Shown: one piece after another, positions 45,998 through 54,891 of the stretch
Numbering within the stretch: the stretch's first letter is position 1
How the letters are laid out: the number at the start of each line of letters is the position of its first letter
Assembly: GCA_023434425.1 (NCBI GenBank)
Contig: JAEYSS010000136.1
Coordinates: 1-58,579 of the forward strand
From: Pseudomonadota bacterium
GTDB taxonomy: Bacteria > Pseudomonadota > Alphaproteobacteria > Ferrovibrionales > Ferrovibrionaceae
Direction of reading: 5' to 3'
DNA length: 58,579 nucleotides
Notes under the pieces: generated by a model
The model's database searches: none
Told to the model about the DNA's origin: nothing
Seen by the model: the letters and a program-made list of their open reading frames with translations, nothing else
Position numbers and translations under genes: made by a program

Positions 45998-47845
45998 TCA
46001 GCTGGAGATCTTCAGTTCGCGCGCCAGCGTCTTTTGCGAAATGAAGACCACCGCAATCAGTCCGATACCGATCAGGTCCGTGATCAGGCCCGGTTTGATC
46101 AGACAGAACGCCGCGCCGACCAGCAGAATGCGTTCCCACATCAGCGCCGGGCGGATCAGATAGCCATACAGACCCCCGGCGAGCACCAGGCAACCGACAG
46201 TCGCACTGGCCGCGGCATGCAGGATGTCGGGCCATTCGCCGATCGCCAGCAGTGCCGGTTCATAGACGAACATGAAAGGCACGATGAAACCAGCGGCCCC
46301 GGTGCGCACCGCCGCCCAGCCGGCCTCCCATATATTGGCTTTCGCCAGACTCGCTGCTGCATAAACCGCGAGCGCCACGGGTGGCGTGATCGCAGACAGG
46401 ATGGCGAAGTAGAAGGCGAACATATGCGCGGCGGGTTCGATCACCCCCAGCTTCATGATCGCCGGCACCATCAGCGACACCATCACGATATAGGCCGGCG
46501 TGGTCGGCATGCCCATGCCGAGGATGATGCCGGCTACGGCAGTCAGCACCAGCGCCAGCAGCAGGCTGTTCTGCGCCAGCCCCACCACCCAGTTGGTAAA
46601 GGTGATGCCCAGGCCGGTCAGGGTGATCGAGCCGATCACCAGCCCGGCACACGCGCAGGCCAGCGCCACAGCCAGCGTGTTCCGCGCACCATCCTGCAAC
46701 GCGTCCCAGACCATTTCGCCACGCAGGCCCTGGCGCGTATTGGCGCGCAGCAGTGCCACGGGGAAGCAGGCCAATGTGCCGGCGAGGGCGCAGAGCGGCG
46801 CGGAATAACCGGCAAACATGCCGCCCAGGATCACAGCCACCGGGATGAACAGATGGCCACGCTCCTTCAATACCGTCATCAGCTGCGGCACTTCATGCGC
46901 CGGCAGGCCGTGCAGGCCACGGCGTTTGGCTTCGAAATGCACGGCGCCGAAGCAGGCGATATAATACAGTAACGACGGAATCAACGCCCAGAGCACCACG
47001 CTGGAATAGGGTACGGCGAGAAATTCGGCCATGACGAAGGCTGCCGCACCCATGATCGGGGGCATGATCTGGCCGCCGGTGGAGGCCACCGATTCCACGG
47101 CCGCAGCAAATGACGGCTTGAAGCCGGTGCGCTTCATCAGCGGAATGGTGATGGGGCCGTCGACCATCACATTGGCCACGGCCGAGCCCGAGATGGTGCC
47201 GAACAGGCTCGAGGAAACCACCGCCACCTTGCCGGGTCCGCCGGCCTGTCGTCCGGTCAGCGCCAGCGCGAAATCCATGAACAGCTTGCCAGTTCCGGTG
47301 CGTTCCATGAAGGCGCCGAACAGCACGAAGATCATCACATAGGCGGCCGAAACGCCGAGCGTGGAGCCGAAAATGCCTTCGGTGGTCATGTAGAGCTGGT
47401 CGAGCAGGGTGAGCGGATCAACCCTGGTGACGAACAGCGCATGCCCCATGAATACCAGCGCAGTGATCGGCAGCGCCCAGCCGATCACGCGGCGGGTACA
47501 GTCCAGGATCACCACGATCAGTCCGACGCTGGCAACGACATCAAGCGGCTTGAGGTCGTCGATGTAGATGATGCGGTTGATGAAGTAGTCGAGATTGATG
47601 AACAGATGGCCGAGCGACAGCGCCGCCACCGCGAACATCAGGGCGTCGAGCCAGATGAGCCGTCGCCGGCCGTCCTTTTCACTCAACGGATAGATGAGCA
47701 GCACGAGAACAAGCGCAAAGGCCAGATGGATGCCGCGGAAGACCATGGCCTGCGGCGGCCCCATGGCGATGACCCACATATGATACAATGCCATCGTCAC
47801 GCCGATTGGCGCCACAACGCGCCCGATCAGGGTCCTGCCATCCAT
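45998..47845 (-). CDS. TRAP transporter fused permease (DctQM type, TAXI family)
   Basis: A 615-aa inner-membrane protein combining the small (DctQ-like, about 1-160) and large (DctM-like) permease parts, the usual fusion in TAXI-TRAP systems. The DctM part shows SSSLFGTISGSAVANVMVDG, STGGQIMPPIMGAAAFVMAE, ILGMGMPTTPAYIVM and AITPPVALAVYAAASLAKAN. It uses an ion gradient to import carboxylates or related acids delivered by the binding protein. ATG 47845 is the likely start; a longer frame to 47902 crosses the terminator. It is second in the operon after the binding protein. Confidence 0.94.
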   Translation of the reverse strand: MDGRTLIGRVVAPIGVTMALYHMWVIAMGPPQAMVFRGIHLAFALVLVLLIYPLSEKDGRRRLIWLDALMFAVAALSLGHLFINLDYFINRIIYIDDLKPLDVVASVGLIVVILDCTRRVIGWALPITALVFMGHALFVTRVDPLTLLDQLYMTTEGIFGSTLGVSAAYVMIFVLFGAFMERTGTGKLFMDFALALTGRQAGGPGKVAVVSSSLFGTISGSAVANVMVDGPITIPLMKRTGFKPSFAAAVESVASTGGQIMPPIMGAAAFVMAEFLAVPYSSVVLWALIPSLLYYIACFGAVHFEAKRRGLHGLPAHEVPQLMTVLKERGHLFIPVAVILGGMFAGYSAPLCALAGTLACFPVALLRANTRQGLRGEMVWDALQDGARNTLAVALACACAGLVIGSITLTGLGITFTNWVVGLAQNSLLLALVLTAVAGIILGMGMPTTPAYIVMVSLMVPAIMKLGVIEPAAHMFAFYFAILSAITPPVALAVYAAASLAKANIWEAGWAAVRTGAAGFIVPFMFVYEPALLAIGEWPDILHAAASATVGCLVLAGGLYGYLIRPALMWERILLVGAAFCLIKPGLITDLIGIGLIAVVFISQKTLARELKISS

Positions 47846-47867
47846 TTTAAAGCCCCCCGTGATACGC

Positions 47868-47909
47868 AAAAAAGCACCGGCGTTGCCCGTTCTATGGGGC
47901 AACGCCGGT
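47868..47909 (-). terminator. Intercistronic terminator between TAXI binding protein and TRAP permease
   Basis: On the minus strand a perfect 13-bp stem (47897-47909 with 47876-47888, 8-nt loop) is followed by GCTTTTTT. It lies 17 bp after the binding-protein stop and before the permease start, so it should let the binding protein be made in excess. Confidence 0.85.
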
Positions 47910-47925
47910 CAGTCGCCTCAAACGG

Positions 47926-48882
47926 TTACTTCAGCGCGCCGGCTTCGCGATAGTATTTTGCAGCACCCGGATGCAGCGGCACGCCGATATCCTGCGCCAT
48001 ATCCTTCGCCGTCAGCTTGGCCATCGCCTTGTTGACTGCAGCCATGTCGGCCACTTGCGTCGCCATAGCCTTGGTCACGGCATAGACCTTGTCTTCCGGC
48101 AGCTTGCAGGAAGCGATGAAATGGGTGGAATACCCGATCACCGGCACATCCTTGTCCTGCTTCGGATAGGTGCCCGCCGGTACGATCACCTTGTTATAGC
48201 CGGCATTGATCTTTTTCATTTCGGCGAGGCCCTTGTCGGTGACGGGCACCAGCTTGACATCACGCGCCGTCGCCAGATCCATCACCGATGAGGCCGGGAT
48301 GGTGGTACCGAGCGTGAAGACCTGGGCATGACCGTCCTTGATCAGTGCCGCGGCATCGTTGTAGGAGGCCATGAAATTGACCTTGCCCATTGCATCGTAG
48401 GACAGGCCATGCGCCTTCAGGATGTCGGCTGAAATCGCTTCCGCGGTATTGCCCTTGGTCTGAACGGCGATCGACTTGCCCTTCATGTCCTCGATCTTCT
48501 CGATCTTGGAATCGGCTGTCACCACCACCTGGAAAAACTGCGGATAGAGATTGGCAACCTGGCAGACATTCGTGGTCTTCTCGCCGAATGGCGGGCGGCC
48601 ATTGACGGCATCGACAGTGGAGATCGAGTTGCCGAAGCCGAAATCTGCCTTGCCTTCCTGCACGCCCTTCACGTTGGCGATGCCGGCACCCGGCAGCGTC
48701 TGGACCGTCAGGCCCGGGACGGCTTTCTCGAACATCGCCTTCATGGTGCCACCGAGCGGCACCCAGACGCCGCCCTGCGGACCGGTCATCAGCTTGTAGG
48801 TTTGCGCCTGCGCATCGGCGCCTGCGAAAGCCGCGACGCTGGCGGCAAGAATTCCAATACTGGCGATGGCGCGATAGCGCAT
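47926..48882 (-). CDS. TAXI family TRAP transporter solute-binding protein
   Basis: A 318-aa periplasmic binding protein. The signal peptide ends near ADAQAQ (residues 22-27). The mature start YKLMTGPQGGVWVPLGGTMK and the segment PGAGIANVKGVQEGKADFGF are hallmarks of the TAXI group. TAXI proteins bind glutamate, 2-oxoglutarate or other acids; the ligand is not deducible. Two Cys (NVCQVANL, IASCKLPED) may form a disulfide. ATG 48882 is preceded by GGGAGGAA. It is the first gene of the transporter operon. Confidence 0.93.
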   Translation of the reverse strand: MRYRAIASIGILAASVAAFAGADAQAQTYKLMTGPQGGVWVPLGGTMKAMFEKAVPGLTVQTLPGAGIANVKGVQEGKADFGFGNSISTVDAVNGRPPFGEKTTNVCQVANLYPQFFQVVVTADSKIEKIEDMKGKSIAVQTKGNTAEAISADILKAHGLSYDAMGKVNFMASYNDAAALIKDGHAQVFTLGTTIPASSVMDLATARDVKLVPVTDKGLAEMKKINAGYNKVIVPAGTYPKQDKDVPVIGYSTHFIASCKLPEDKVYAVTKAMATQVADMAAVNKAMAKLTAKDMAQDIGVPLHPGAAKYYREAGALK

Positions 48883-48951
48883 GACGTTCCTCCCGTTGGG
48901 TTTTTATGAAGGCGAAGTCTGCGTATACGTCGACGTCAGGTCAAGCGGGGA

Positions 48952-49401
48952 TCAATCAAACAAATTGGTTTGCTGTGGCCCTTGTTGCAGCGCATCATTG
49001 GGCAGCAGCGACCCGTCACCCAGAATATGCGTGACCGTTGCGCCATTTTTCAGCAGCGCCGGCGTCACCAGATGTGTCCGATGGCACATGCGCGGATCGC
49101 GCTCGGCGCACATGATCGCCGTCGGCAGGTGGCCGGCTGCCTCCAGCAGCTCGGAAATGCCGCCATCAAAAACCCGTTCCGGTGCCCGCGGCTTCCCGCC
49201 GAGCGTCTGTCCGAACCAGCGATACTCGATTCCGGCATCCTGCAGGCTACGCATCAATGCAGCGCGACTGAACTGCGGCGCGAAACGCGAGGCCGGTGCC
49301 GAACGCACATCGACAAGCAACCGCACGCCATGCTGCTGCAACAGCCCGACGAAGCGTTCTGCCGCCTGATTGGAGTGCCCGATGGTGAAGATTACGATCA
49401 T
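48952..49401 (-). CDS. DUF488 family protein
   Basis: A 149-aa protein of DUF488: IFTIGHSNQAAERFVGLLQQ at the start, LLVDVRSAPASRFAPQFSR, IEYRWFGQTLGGKPRAP, and the Cys-containing MCAERDPRMCHR near residue 100. The conserved Cys/His could be catalytic or bind metal, but no activity is known. The ATG overlaps the DUF2239 stop by 4 bp, so the two are translationally coupled. Confidence 0.9.
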   Translation of the reverse strand: MIVIFTIGHSNQAAERFVGLLQQHGVRLLVDVRSAPASRFAPQFSRAALMRSLQDAGIEYRWFGQTLGGKPRAPERVFDGGISELLEAAGHLPTAIMCAERDPRMCHRTHLVTPALLKNGATVTHILGDGSLLPNDALQQGPQQTNLFD

Positions 49402-49952
49402 GCTGCAGTCCAGGCCAGCGTCTGCGCGTGCTCGCGGATATCCGCCGGCCAGGGCGCGCTATGCTGGGCGAAACGCGCGGCATCGTTGGCGAACAGCGCG
49501 CGGGTGGCTTCCTCGAAGCCCGGCAGATTACCCGCCATCGCCGATAGAAAACGATAGGCCGTTTCCTGCGCCAGACGCTGCTCGTTCTGCCCGCCATCGC
49601 GCCGGCGGGCGTCGTCCACCAGCCGACGCAGGGCCTGTGAGGCGCCGCCGGGCTGTTTCGCCAGCCACTCCCAGTGCCGGGGCAGCAGGGTCACCTCGCG
49701 CGCCACAACACCGAGTTTCGGCCGGCCGCGACTTCTTGCCGGCTGGTCTTCCGGCGGAGGGATCAGGCGCGCCACCACATCAGCCTCGCTGCCGCGCAGG
49801 TCGAGATCGATCACCCGGCCAGTCGCATCGTCGAAGGTCAGGATGCTGGCGGCAGGGTCGCGGGCCAGCGCAGCGCGGACGGCCAGCGCCACTGCCGTCA
49901 AAGGGCCGCGGGCCAGGCGCTCAGTGCCGATAAATGCCGTACAGACTGTCAT
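49398..49952 (-). CDS. DUF2239 family protein
   Basis: A 184-aa protein matching DUF2239: TAFIGTERLARGPLTAVALA, ILTFDDATGRVIDLDLRG, GRPKLGVVAREVTLLPRHWE, WLAKQPGGASQALRRLVDDA. The GRPKLGVVAREVTLLPRHW block is basic and suggests nucleic-acid contact, an inference only. Coupled to DUF488 downstream and divergent from the GIY-YIG gene over 76 bp. Confidence 0.9.
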   Translation of the reverse strand: MTVCTAFIGTERLARGPLTAVALAVRAALARDPAASILTFDDATGRVIDLDLRGSEADVVARLIPPPEDQPARSRGRPKLGVVAREVTLLPRHWEWLAKQPGGASQALRRLVDDARRRDGGQNEQRLAQETAYRFLSAMAGNLPGFEEATRALFANDAARFAQHSAPWPADIREHAQTLAWTAA

Positions 49953-49963
49953 GTTTAATATTT

Positions 49964-50011
49964 ACCCGGATGAAATACTTGCGTCAAATGTTCCACCAGA
50001 TATATCCGGGT
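49964..50011. promoter_or_regulatory. Inverted repeat in the DUF2239 / GIY-YIG divergent region
   Basis: ACCCGGAT (49964-49971) and ATCCGGGT (50004-50011), perfect 8-bp arms 32 nt apart, in an AT-rich intergenic strip only 76 bp long. Each arm is followed by GAAAT, so the two also read as direct repeats. This could be a pair of operator sites controlling both genes. Confidence 0.5.
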
Positions 50012-50028
50012 GAAATTAGGAGCTGATT

Positions 50029-50364
50029 ATGAAAACCGAAGACCGCAAGGCGGCGCTGGCCGCCTACAAGGAATGCAAGACCGTGGCCGGGATTTACGCT
50101 CTGCTCTGCCGGCCGACTGGCCAGCGCTGGGCCGGCCGCGCCCCGGACCTCGCCAAGATCCAGAACCGGGTCTGGTTCAGCCTGCGTCAGAACGGCCACC
50201 CCCATCGCGACCTCCAGGCGGCCTGGCATGCCCACGGGCCCGAGGCTTTCCAGTTCGAGGAACTGGAGCGGATCGACGAGGAACCGCTGGCCTATGTGCG
50301 CGAGCGCCTGCTGAAGGAACGATTGCTGCACTGGTGCAAAAGGCTGCCTGCGCAGGCCGTGTGA
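50029..50364 (+). CDS. GIY-YIG nuclease family protein
   Basis: A 111-aa single-domain protein. The first motif is GIY (21-23); the second, normally YIG, is WAG (34-36); Arg residues in KIQNRVWFSLRQNG, and HRDLQAAWHAHGPEAFQFEE, which supplies the glutamate of the active site, follow. The arrangement resembles the homing-endonuclease-like GIY-YIG group but without a DNA-binding domain. AGGAG precedes ATG 50029. Catalysis is plausible, the target unknown. Confidence 0.85.
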   Translation: MKTEDRKAALAAYKECKTVAGIYALLCRPTGQRWAGRAPDLAKIQNRVWFSLRQNGHPHRDLQAAWHAHGPEAFQFEELERIDEEPLAYVRERLLKERLLHWCKRLPAQAV

Positions 50365-50365
50365 C

Positions 50366-50390
50366 GGTAATCACAGTTACCCTGCGGTAA
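50366..50390. promoter_or_regulatory. GGTAA/TTACC palindrome upstream of RND set C
   Basis: GGTAA (50366-50370), 6-nt spacer, TTACC (50377-50381), and another GGTAA at 50386-50390, giving three half-sites in 25 bp, 82 bp before the adaptor start. A local repressor site is possible; no regulator gene is adjacent. Confidence 0.35.
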
Positions 50391-50471
50391 CGCTCGCAGG
50401 ATGGACGGGTTTCGTGCGTCCTTATATATACGGCGCGATCCGGCAGGCCGCCGCCGCCGGTGGGGGAAAAG

Positions 50472-51596
50472 ATGAAGCGGGTGGTGAAGATCGGTCTGGG
50501 CGTGCTGGGGCTGGCGGTACTGGCCGGCGGCGGGGTCTATGTCATGAAAGCTCGCCAACCCGCCAAGGTCGCCACCACTGCGGAAGCCGCGAAATTCACC
50601 GGTCTTGAATTCTCGCCCGCCGATCTGGCACAGGCCACGCGCACCGATCTGCGCCAGGTGGTCCGTCTGAACGGCACCATCCAGCCCTTCAACCAGAGCC
50701 TGCTGCGTGCCGAAGTCGCCGCGGTGGTGAACGAAATCTCCGTGCGTCGTGGCGAGAGCGTAAAGAAGGGTCAATTGCTGGCCCGGCTCGACACCAGCGA
50801 TGTCGGCGCTCGCATGCGCGAGAAGCAGAGCAATCTGGAAAGCGCCCGCTCTGCCCTGAAACTGGCCGAGATCAATCGCGAGAAGGCGATCACCCTGACG
50901 CAGCGTGGCGTGAAGTCGCAGACCGCGCTGGACGAAGCTGAAAACGCCTGGCGCAACGCGCGCGCCAATGTCGCCGCCCTGGAGCAGCAACTGACCGTCG
51001 CACGCAAGAGCGTGAACGACACGGCGATCTATGCCCCCATCGACGGCCTGGTGGCCGAACGCTTCGTCAATCCCGGCGAGCGTGTCGCCATCGACACCAA
51101 GCTTTTTTCCATCGCCGATCTCGACATGATGGAGGTCGAGGCCCTGGTGCCTGCCCGGGATGTGCCGCAGTTGCGCATCGGGCAGAAAGTGGTGCTGCAT
51201 GTCGAAGGTTTCGGCGACCGCAATTTCGATGCCCATGTCGAACGCATCAACCCGACCGCACAGAGCGGTTCGCGCTCGATCCCGGTCTATGTTCTGCTGA
51301 AGAATCCGGAGCATGTGCTGCGCGGCGGCATGTTCGGCGCCGGCGAGGCCGTTCTGGCGGAAGCCAGCGGCGTCGTCGCCATCCCGGGCGAGGCAGTGCG
51401 CGATGAGAACGGCGCGCGCGTGGTCTATGTGCTGAAGGACAACAAACTGGAACGTCGGGTTGTGCAGATTGCCCTGCAGGGCAGCGCCGACGGCCGTATC
51501 GGTATCGCCGAAGGTGTGGCCGAGAACGAAACCGTGGTGGCGACGCCGGGCCTGCGCCTGAATGACGGGCTGGCCGCGCGCATCGCCGGCCGCTGA
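50472..51596 (+). CDS. RND periplasmic adaptor subunit, set C
   Basis: A 374-aa membrane fusion protein with one N-terminal membrane anchor (VKIGLGVLGLAVLAGGGVYV), first lipoyl half (RTDLRQVVRLNGTIQPFNQS), helical hairpin (about 110-170: RMREKQSNLESARSALKLAE), second lipoyl half (DTAIYAPIDGLVAERFVNPG), barrel and membrane-proximal domains. ATG 50472 has GGGGGAAAAG upstream; a GTG at 50460 is possible. It is followed after 20 bp by its permease. Confidence 0.92.
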   Translation: MKRVVKIGLGVLGLAVLAGGGVYVMKARQPAKVATTAEAAKFTGLEFSPADLAQATRTDLRQVVRLNGTIQPFNQSLLRAEVAAVVNEISVRRGESVKKGQLLARLDTSDVGARMREKQSNLESARSALKLAEINREKAITLTQRGVKSQTALDEAENAWRNARANVAALEQQLTVARKSVNDTAIYAPIDGLVAERFVNPGERVAIDTKLFSIADLDMMEVEALVPARDVPQLRIGQKVVLHVEGFGDRNFDAHVERINPTAQSGSRSIPVYVLLKNPEHVLRGGMFGAGEAVLAEASGVVAIPGEAVRDENGARVVYVLKDNKLERRVVQIALQGSADGRIGIAEGVAENETVVATPGLRLNDGLAARIAGR

Positions 51597-51616
51597 TCGC
51601 GAAGGGACACCGCGCC

Positions 51617-54600
51617 ATGTGGCTGACCCGTATCAGCGTCAACAACCCGGTCTTCGCGACCATGATGATGGCCTCCCTGCTGGTGGTGGGCCTGTTCGCC
51701 TATTTCAAGCTGAGCGTCGAGCAGTTCCCCGACGTCGAATTCCCCATCGTGCTGGTGAATACCAGCTACCCGGGTGCCACGCCGGAAAGCGTGGAAAGCG
51801 AAGTGACCCGCCCGATCGAGGATGCTGTCAATACGATCAGCGGCGTGCGCGCGCTGACCTCGCGTTCACTGGAAGGCCGTTCCACCGTCATCATCGAATT
51901 CGAACTGACGGTGAATGCCGTCGCCGCCACGCAGGACGTGCGCGAAAAAATCGCCCTGGTGACGCCGCGCTTCCGCGACGAAATCAAGATGCCCGAGATT
52001 TCACGCTTCTCGCCCGACAACCAGCCGGTGGCTTCGATCACCATCCGCAGCGAGCGCCGCGACCTGCGTGAACTGACCACACTGGCGGACCAGGTGGTGC
52101 TGAAACGGCTGCAAACCGTGCGCGGCGTCGGGCAGGCCTATATCGTCGGCGGCCTGAAGCGCCGGATCAACGTGCTGCCGAATCCCGAGAAGATGCAGTC
52201 CTACGGCGTGGGCATGGATCAGCTGATCAGCGTGCTGAAGGCCGAAAACCAGCAGATCCCGCTCGGCACGCTGACCCGGCCGCAAACCGAATTCGTCGTG
52301 CAGATTGAGGGCCGCGTGATCGATCCGCGCCGGTTGGGCGAACTCGTCGTGGCGCGCCGCGGCGGCGCCTCTGTCACGGTGGGCGACATCGCCACCGTGG
52401 AGGACGGTTCGGAGGAAAAGGATGCTGTGGCGCTGTTCAATGGCGACCGACAGCTGGCGATCAGCTTCGTGAAGGTGCAGGGCTCCAATACGCTGGAGGT
52501 CATCACCGGCCTGAAGGCAGCTATCAAGGAACTGCAGCCCGATCTGCCCTCCGACATTACCATCCAGTTCATGCGCGACGACAGTCGCGCCATCCTGAAT
52601 TCGGTGAATGGCGTGCAACGCACGCTGATCGAAGGCGCGGCATTGACCGTACTGATCGTCTTCCTGTTCCTGAATTCCTGGCGCAGCACCATCATCACCG
52701 GCCTGACCCTGCCGATTGCCGTGATCGGCACGCTGGCCGCGGTTCACGCAGCCGGCTTCACGCTGAACAAGCTGACCCTGATGGCATTGTCGCTGGCCAT
52801 CGGCATCCTGATCGACGATGCCATCGTCGTGCGTGAGAACATCACGCGCCATGTGGCCATGGGTAAAAACCACAGGCAGGCGGCACTGGACGGCACCAAC
52901 GAGATCGGCCTGGCCGTGCTGGCCACCACCTTCTGCATCGTGGCCGTCTTCCTGCCGGTCGCCTTCATGGACGGCATCATCGGGCGATTCTTCCTGCAGT
53001 TCGGCATCACCGTCACGGTGGCCGTGCTGATCTCGCTGTTCGTCAGTTTCACGCTCGATCCGATGCTCTCCAGCGTCTGGCATGACCCGGACAGCCTGCC
53101 CAACGCCAAGCGCGGCCCCGTCGGACGGATCGTCGGCCTGGTCGACAAGGGTATGGAACGGCTCGGCCGCGTCTACCGCCGGATTCTGGCCTGGAGCCTG
53201 CGCCTGCGCTGGCTGGTGCTGGTAATCGCAGTGGCCAGCTTTGTCGCCACCATCGGCATTCTGATGTCGGGCAGGATCGGCTCGGAATTTCTGCCCGAAC
53301 CGGATCTTTCGGAAATTCTGGTCGAAATCACCACGCCGCCGGGTTCTGCCATCGACTATACCGAGGCCAAGATCCGCCAGGTGCAGGATGCCCTGAAGGA
53401 ATTCCCCGAAGTCGACTATTCCTTCGCTTCGATCAATGCCGGCAGCTTCGGGCGGCGCAACGTCGGCACGCTGTATGTACGTTTCGTGCCGATCGACCAG
53501 CGTAAATACTCGCCGCAGCAGATGGGCATGTTCTTCCGCGAACGCATCGCGCGCATCGCCGGCATCGACAATGTCAATATCGGCCAGGCCAATCTGGGCG
53601 GCGGCCTGAACAAGCCGATCATGATCGCAATCAAGGGCCAGGACATCGCCGAACTCGACCGTCTGTCGCAGGATGCCATGGCGCAGATGCGTACCGTGCC
53701 GGGCGTGGTGGATATCGAATCCAGCCTGAAGGCCAACAAGCCGACCGTGGCGCTGGAAGTCGACCGCCAGCTCGCCGCAGATCTCGGCGTCAACACCACG
53801 GCGATTGCCGGCACGCTGCGCCCGCTGCTGGCCGGTGAAGAGGCCGGCACCTGGAAGGCGCCGGATTCGGAAGATTACGACGTCTTCGTGCGGCTGCCGC
53901 GCGACGACCGTACCGGGATGCCGGATCTCGAACGCATCTACATCACCTCCAGCCAGATCAATGCTGACGGCAATCCGCGCATGGTGGCGCTGGCCCAGGT
54001 GGTGAAAATCCAGCCCTCCACCGGCTCGACGCAGATCAACCGGCGCGACCTCGCCCGCGAAGTTCTGTTGACCGCCACCACCGATGGCCGCCCGGTCGGC
54101 GAAGTGAGTCGCGCCATCCAGGCGAAGCTGGAACAGGTGAAGCTGCCGCCGGGTTACCGCTTCTGGTTCGGCGGCGCCTCGAAGGATATGAAGGAATCGG
54201 CCGGTTATGCTGCCGCTGCCCTGCTGCTGGCCGTGATCCTGATTTATCTGATCCTGGCTTCGCAGTTCGCCAGTTTCCTGCAGCCCATCGCGATCATGGC
54301 CTCGCTGCCGCTCTCGCTGTTCGGCGTCGTGGTTGGGCTGTGGGCCTGGGGTTCGACCTTCAGCATGTTCGCCGTGATCGGCTTCATCATGCTGATGGGC
54401 CTCGTCACCAAGAACGCCATTCTGCTGATCGACTTCGTCAACCAGGCGCGGCGCGACGGCATGTCGCGCAGCGAGGCTATTCTGGAAGCGGGAGAGATCC
54501 GCCTTCGCCCGATCATGATGACCACCCTGGCGATGATCTTCGGCATGCTGCCGCTGGCCATGGCGATCGGCGAAGGTGCCAAGCAAACCGCAGGCATGGC

Positions 54601-54766
54601 CCATGCGGTGATCGGCGGTCTGATCTCGTCCACCCTGCTGACGCTGATCGTCACGCCGGTGATCTTCACCTATCTGGATGATCTGGGCGTCTGGGCCAGC
54701 CGCAAGCTGCGGAGCACAACAGCCGATGCCCCTGCGGAACCCACGATCCGTCAACCCGGCGAATAG
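51617..54766 (+). CDS. RND efflux permease, set C (HAE1 family)
   Basis: A 1049-aa exporter. Helix 1 follows MWLTRISVNNPVFATMMMAS; the porter domain begins YPGATPESVESEVTRPIEDA; the proton-relay pair is D400-D401 in GILIDDAIVVREN, and the second half has YLILASQFASFLQPIAIMAS and NAILLIDFVNQARRDGMS. The GILIDDAIVVREN form differs from set B (VLEN), placing it in another HAE1 branch, near MdtB/MdtC-like or metabolite exporters. No outer-membrane channel gene follows. Confidence 0.95.
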   Translation: MWLTRISVNNPVFATMMMASLLVVGLFAYFKLSVEQFPDVEFPIVLVNTSYPGATPESVESEVTRPIEDAVNTISGVRALTSRSLEGRSTVIIEFELTVNAVAATQDVREKIALVTPRFRDEIKMPEISRFSPDNQPVASITIRSERRDLRELTTLADQVVLKRLQTVRGVGQAYIVGGLKRRINVLPNPEKMQSYGVGMDQLISVLKAENQQIPLGTLTRPQTEFVVQIEGRVIDPRRLGELVVARRGGASVTVGDIATVEDGSEEKDAVALFNGDRQLAISFVKVQGSNTLEVITGLKAAIKELQPDLPSDITIQFMRDDSRAILNSVNGVQRTLIEGAALTVLIVFLFLNSWRSTIITGLTLPIAVIGTLAAVHAAGFTLNKLTLMALSLAIGILIDDAIVVRENITRHVAMGKNHRQAALDGTNEIGLAVLATTFCIVAVFLPVAFMDGIIGRFFLQFGITVTVAVLISLFVSFTLDPMLSSVWHDPDSLPNAKRGPVGRIVGLVDKGMERLGRVYRRILAWSLRLRWLVLVIAVASFVATIGILMSGRIGSEFLPEPDLSEILVEITTPPGSAIDYTEAKIRQVQDALKEFPEVDYSFASINAGSFGRRNVGTLYVRFVPIDQRKYSPQQMGMFFRERIARIAGIDNVNIGQANLGGGLNKPIMIAIKGQDIAELDRLSQDAMAQMRTVPGVVDIESSLKANKPTVALEVDRQLAADLGVNTTAIAGTLRPLLAGEEAGTWKAPDSEDYDVFVRLPRDDRTGMPDLERIYITSSQINADGNPRMVALAQVVKIQPSTGSTQINRRDLAREVLLTATTDGRPVGEVSRAIQAKLEQVKLPPGYRFWFGGASKDMKESAGYAAAALLLAVILIYLILASQFASFLQPIAIMASLPLSLFGVVVGLWAWGSTFSMFAVIGFIMLMGLVTKNAILLIDFVNQARRDGMSRSEAILEAGEIRLRPIMMTTLAMIFGMLPLAMAIGEGAKQTAGMAHAVIGGLISSTLLTLIVTPVIFTYLDDLGVWASRKLRSTTADAPAEPTIRQPGE

Positions 54767-54815
54767 TTCAGCACGCCCGGCATTTTCTGCGGATTTTGTC
54801 CGATCCTTGTCACAT

Positions 54816-54832
54816 TGCGGCTATCATCCGCA
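54816..54832. promoter_or_regulatory. Small palindrome before the DUF2855 gene
   Basis: TGCGG (54816-54820), 7-nt spacer, CCGCA (54828-54832) in the 125-bp region before ATG 54892, followed by an AT-rich stretch (about 54833-54855) suited to a promoter. Function inferred only from position. Confidence 0.3.
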
Positions 54833-54891
54833 TTCTAAATTGAACGCTATATAAGACTGGCAGTCAGCACAGCCCGCACCTGGAGGTTTCC

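Noticed and set aside
52001..54754. 917-codon minus-strand frame opposite RND permease C
   Set aside because: Same composition artefact; the plus-strand RND protein has all expected motifs.
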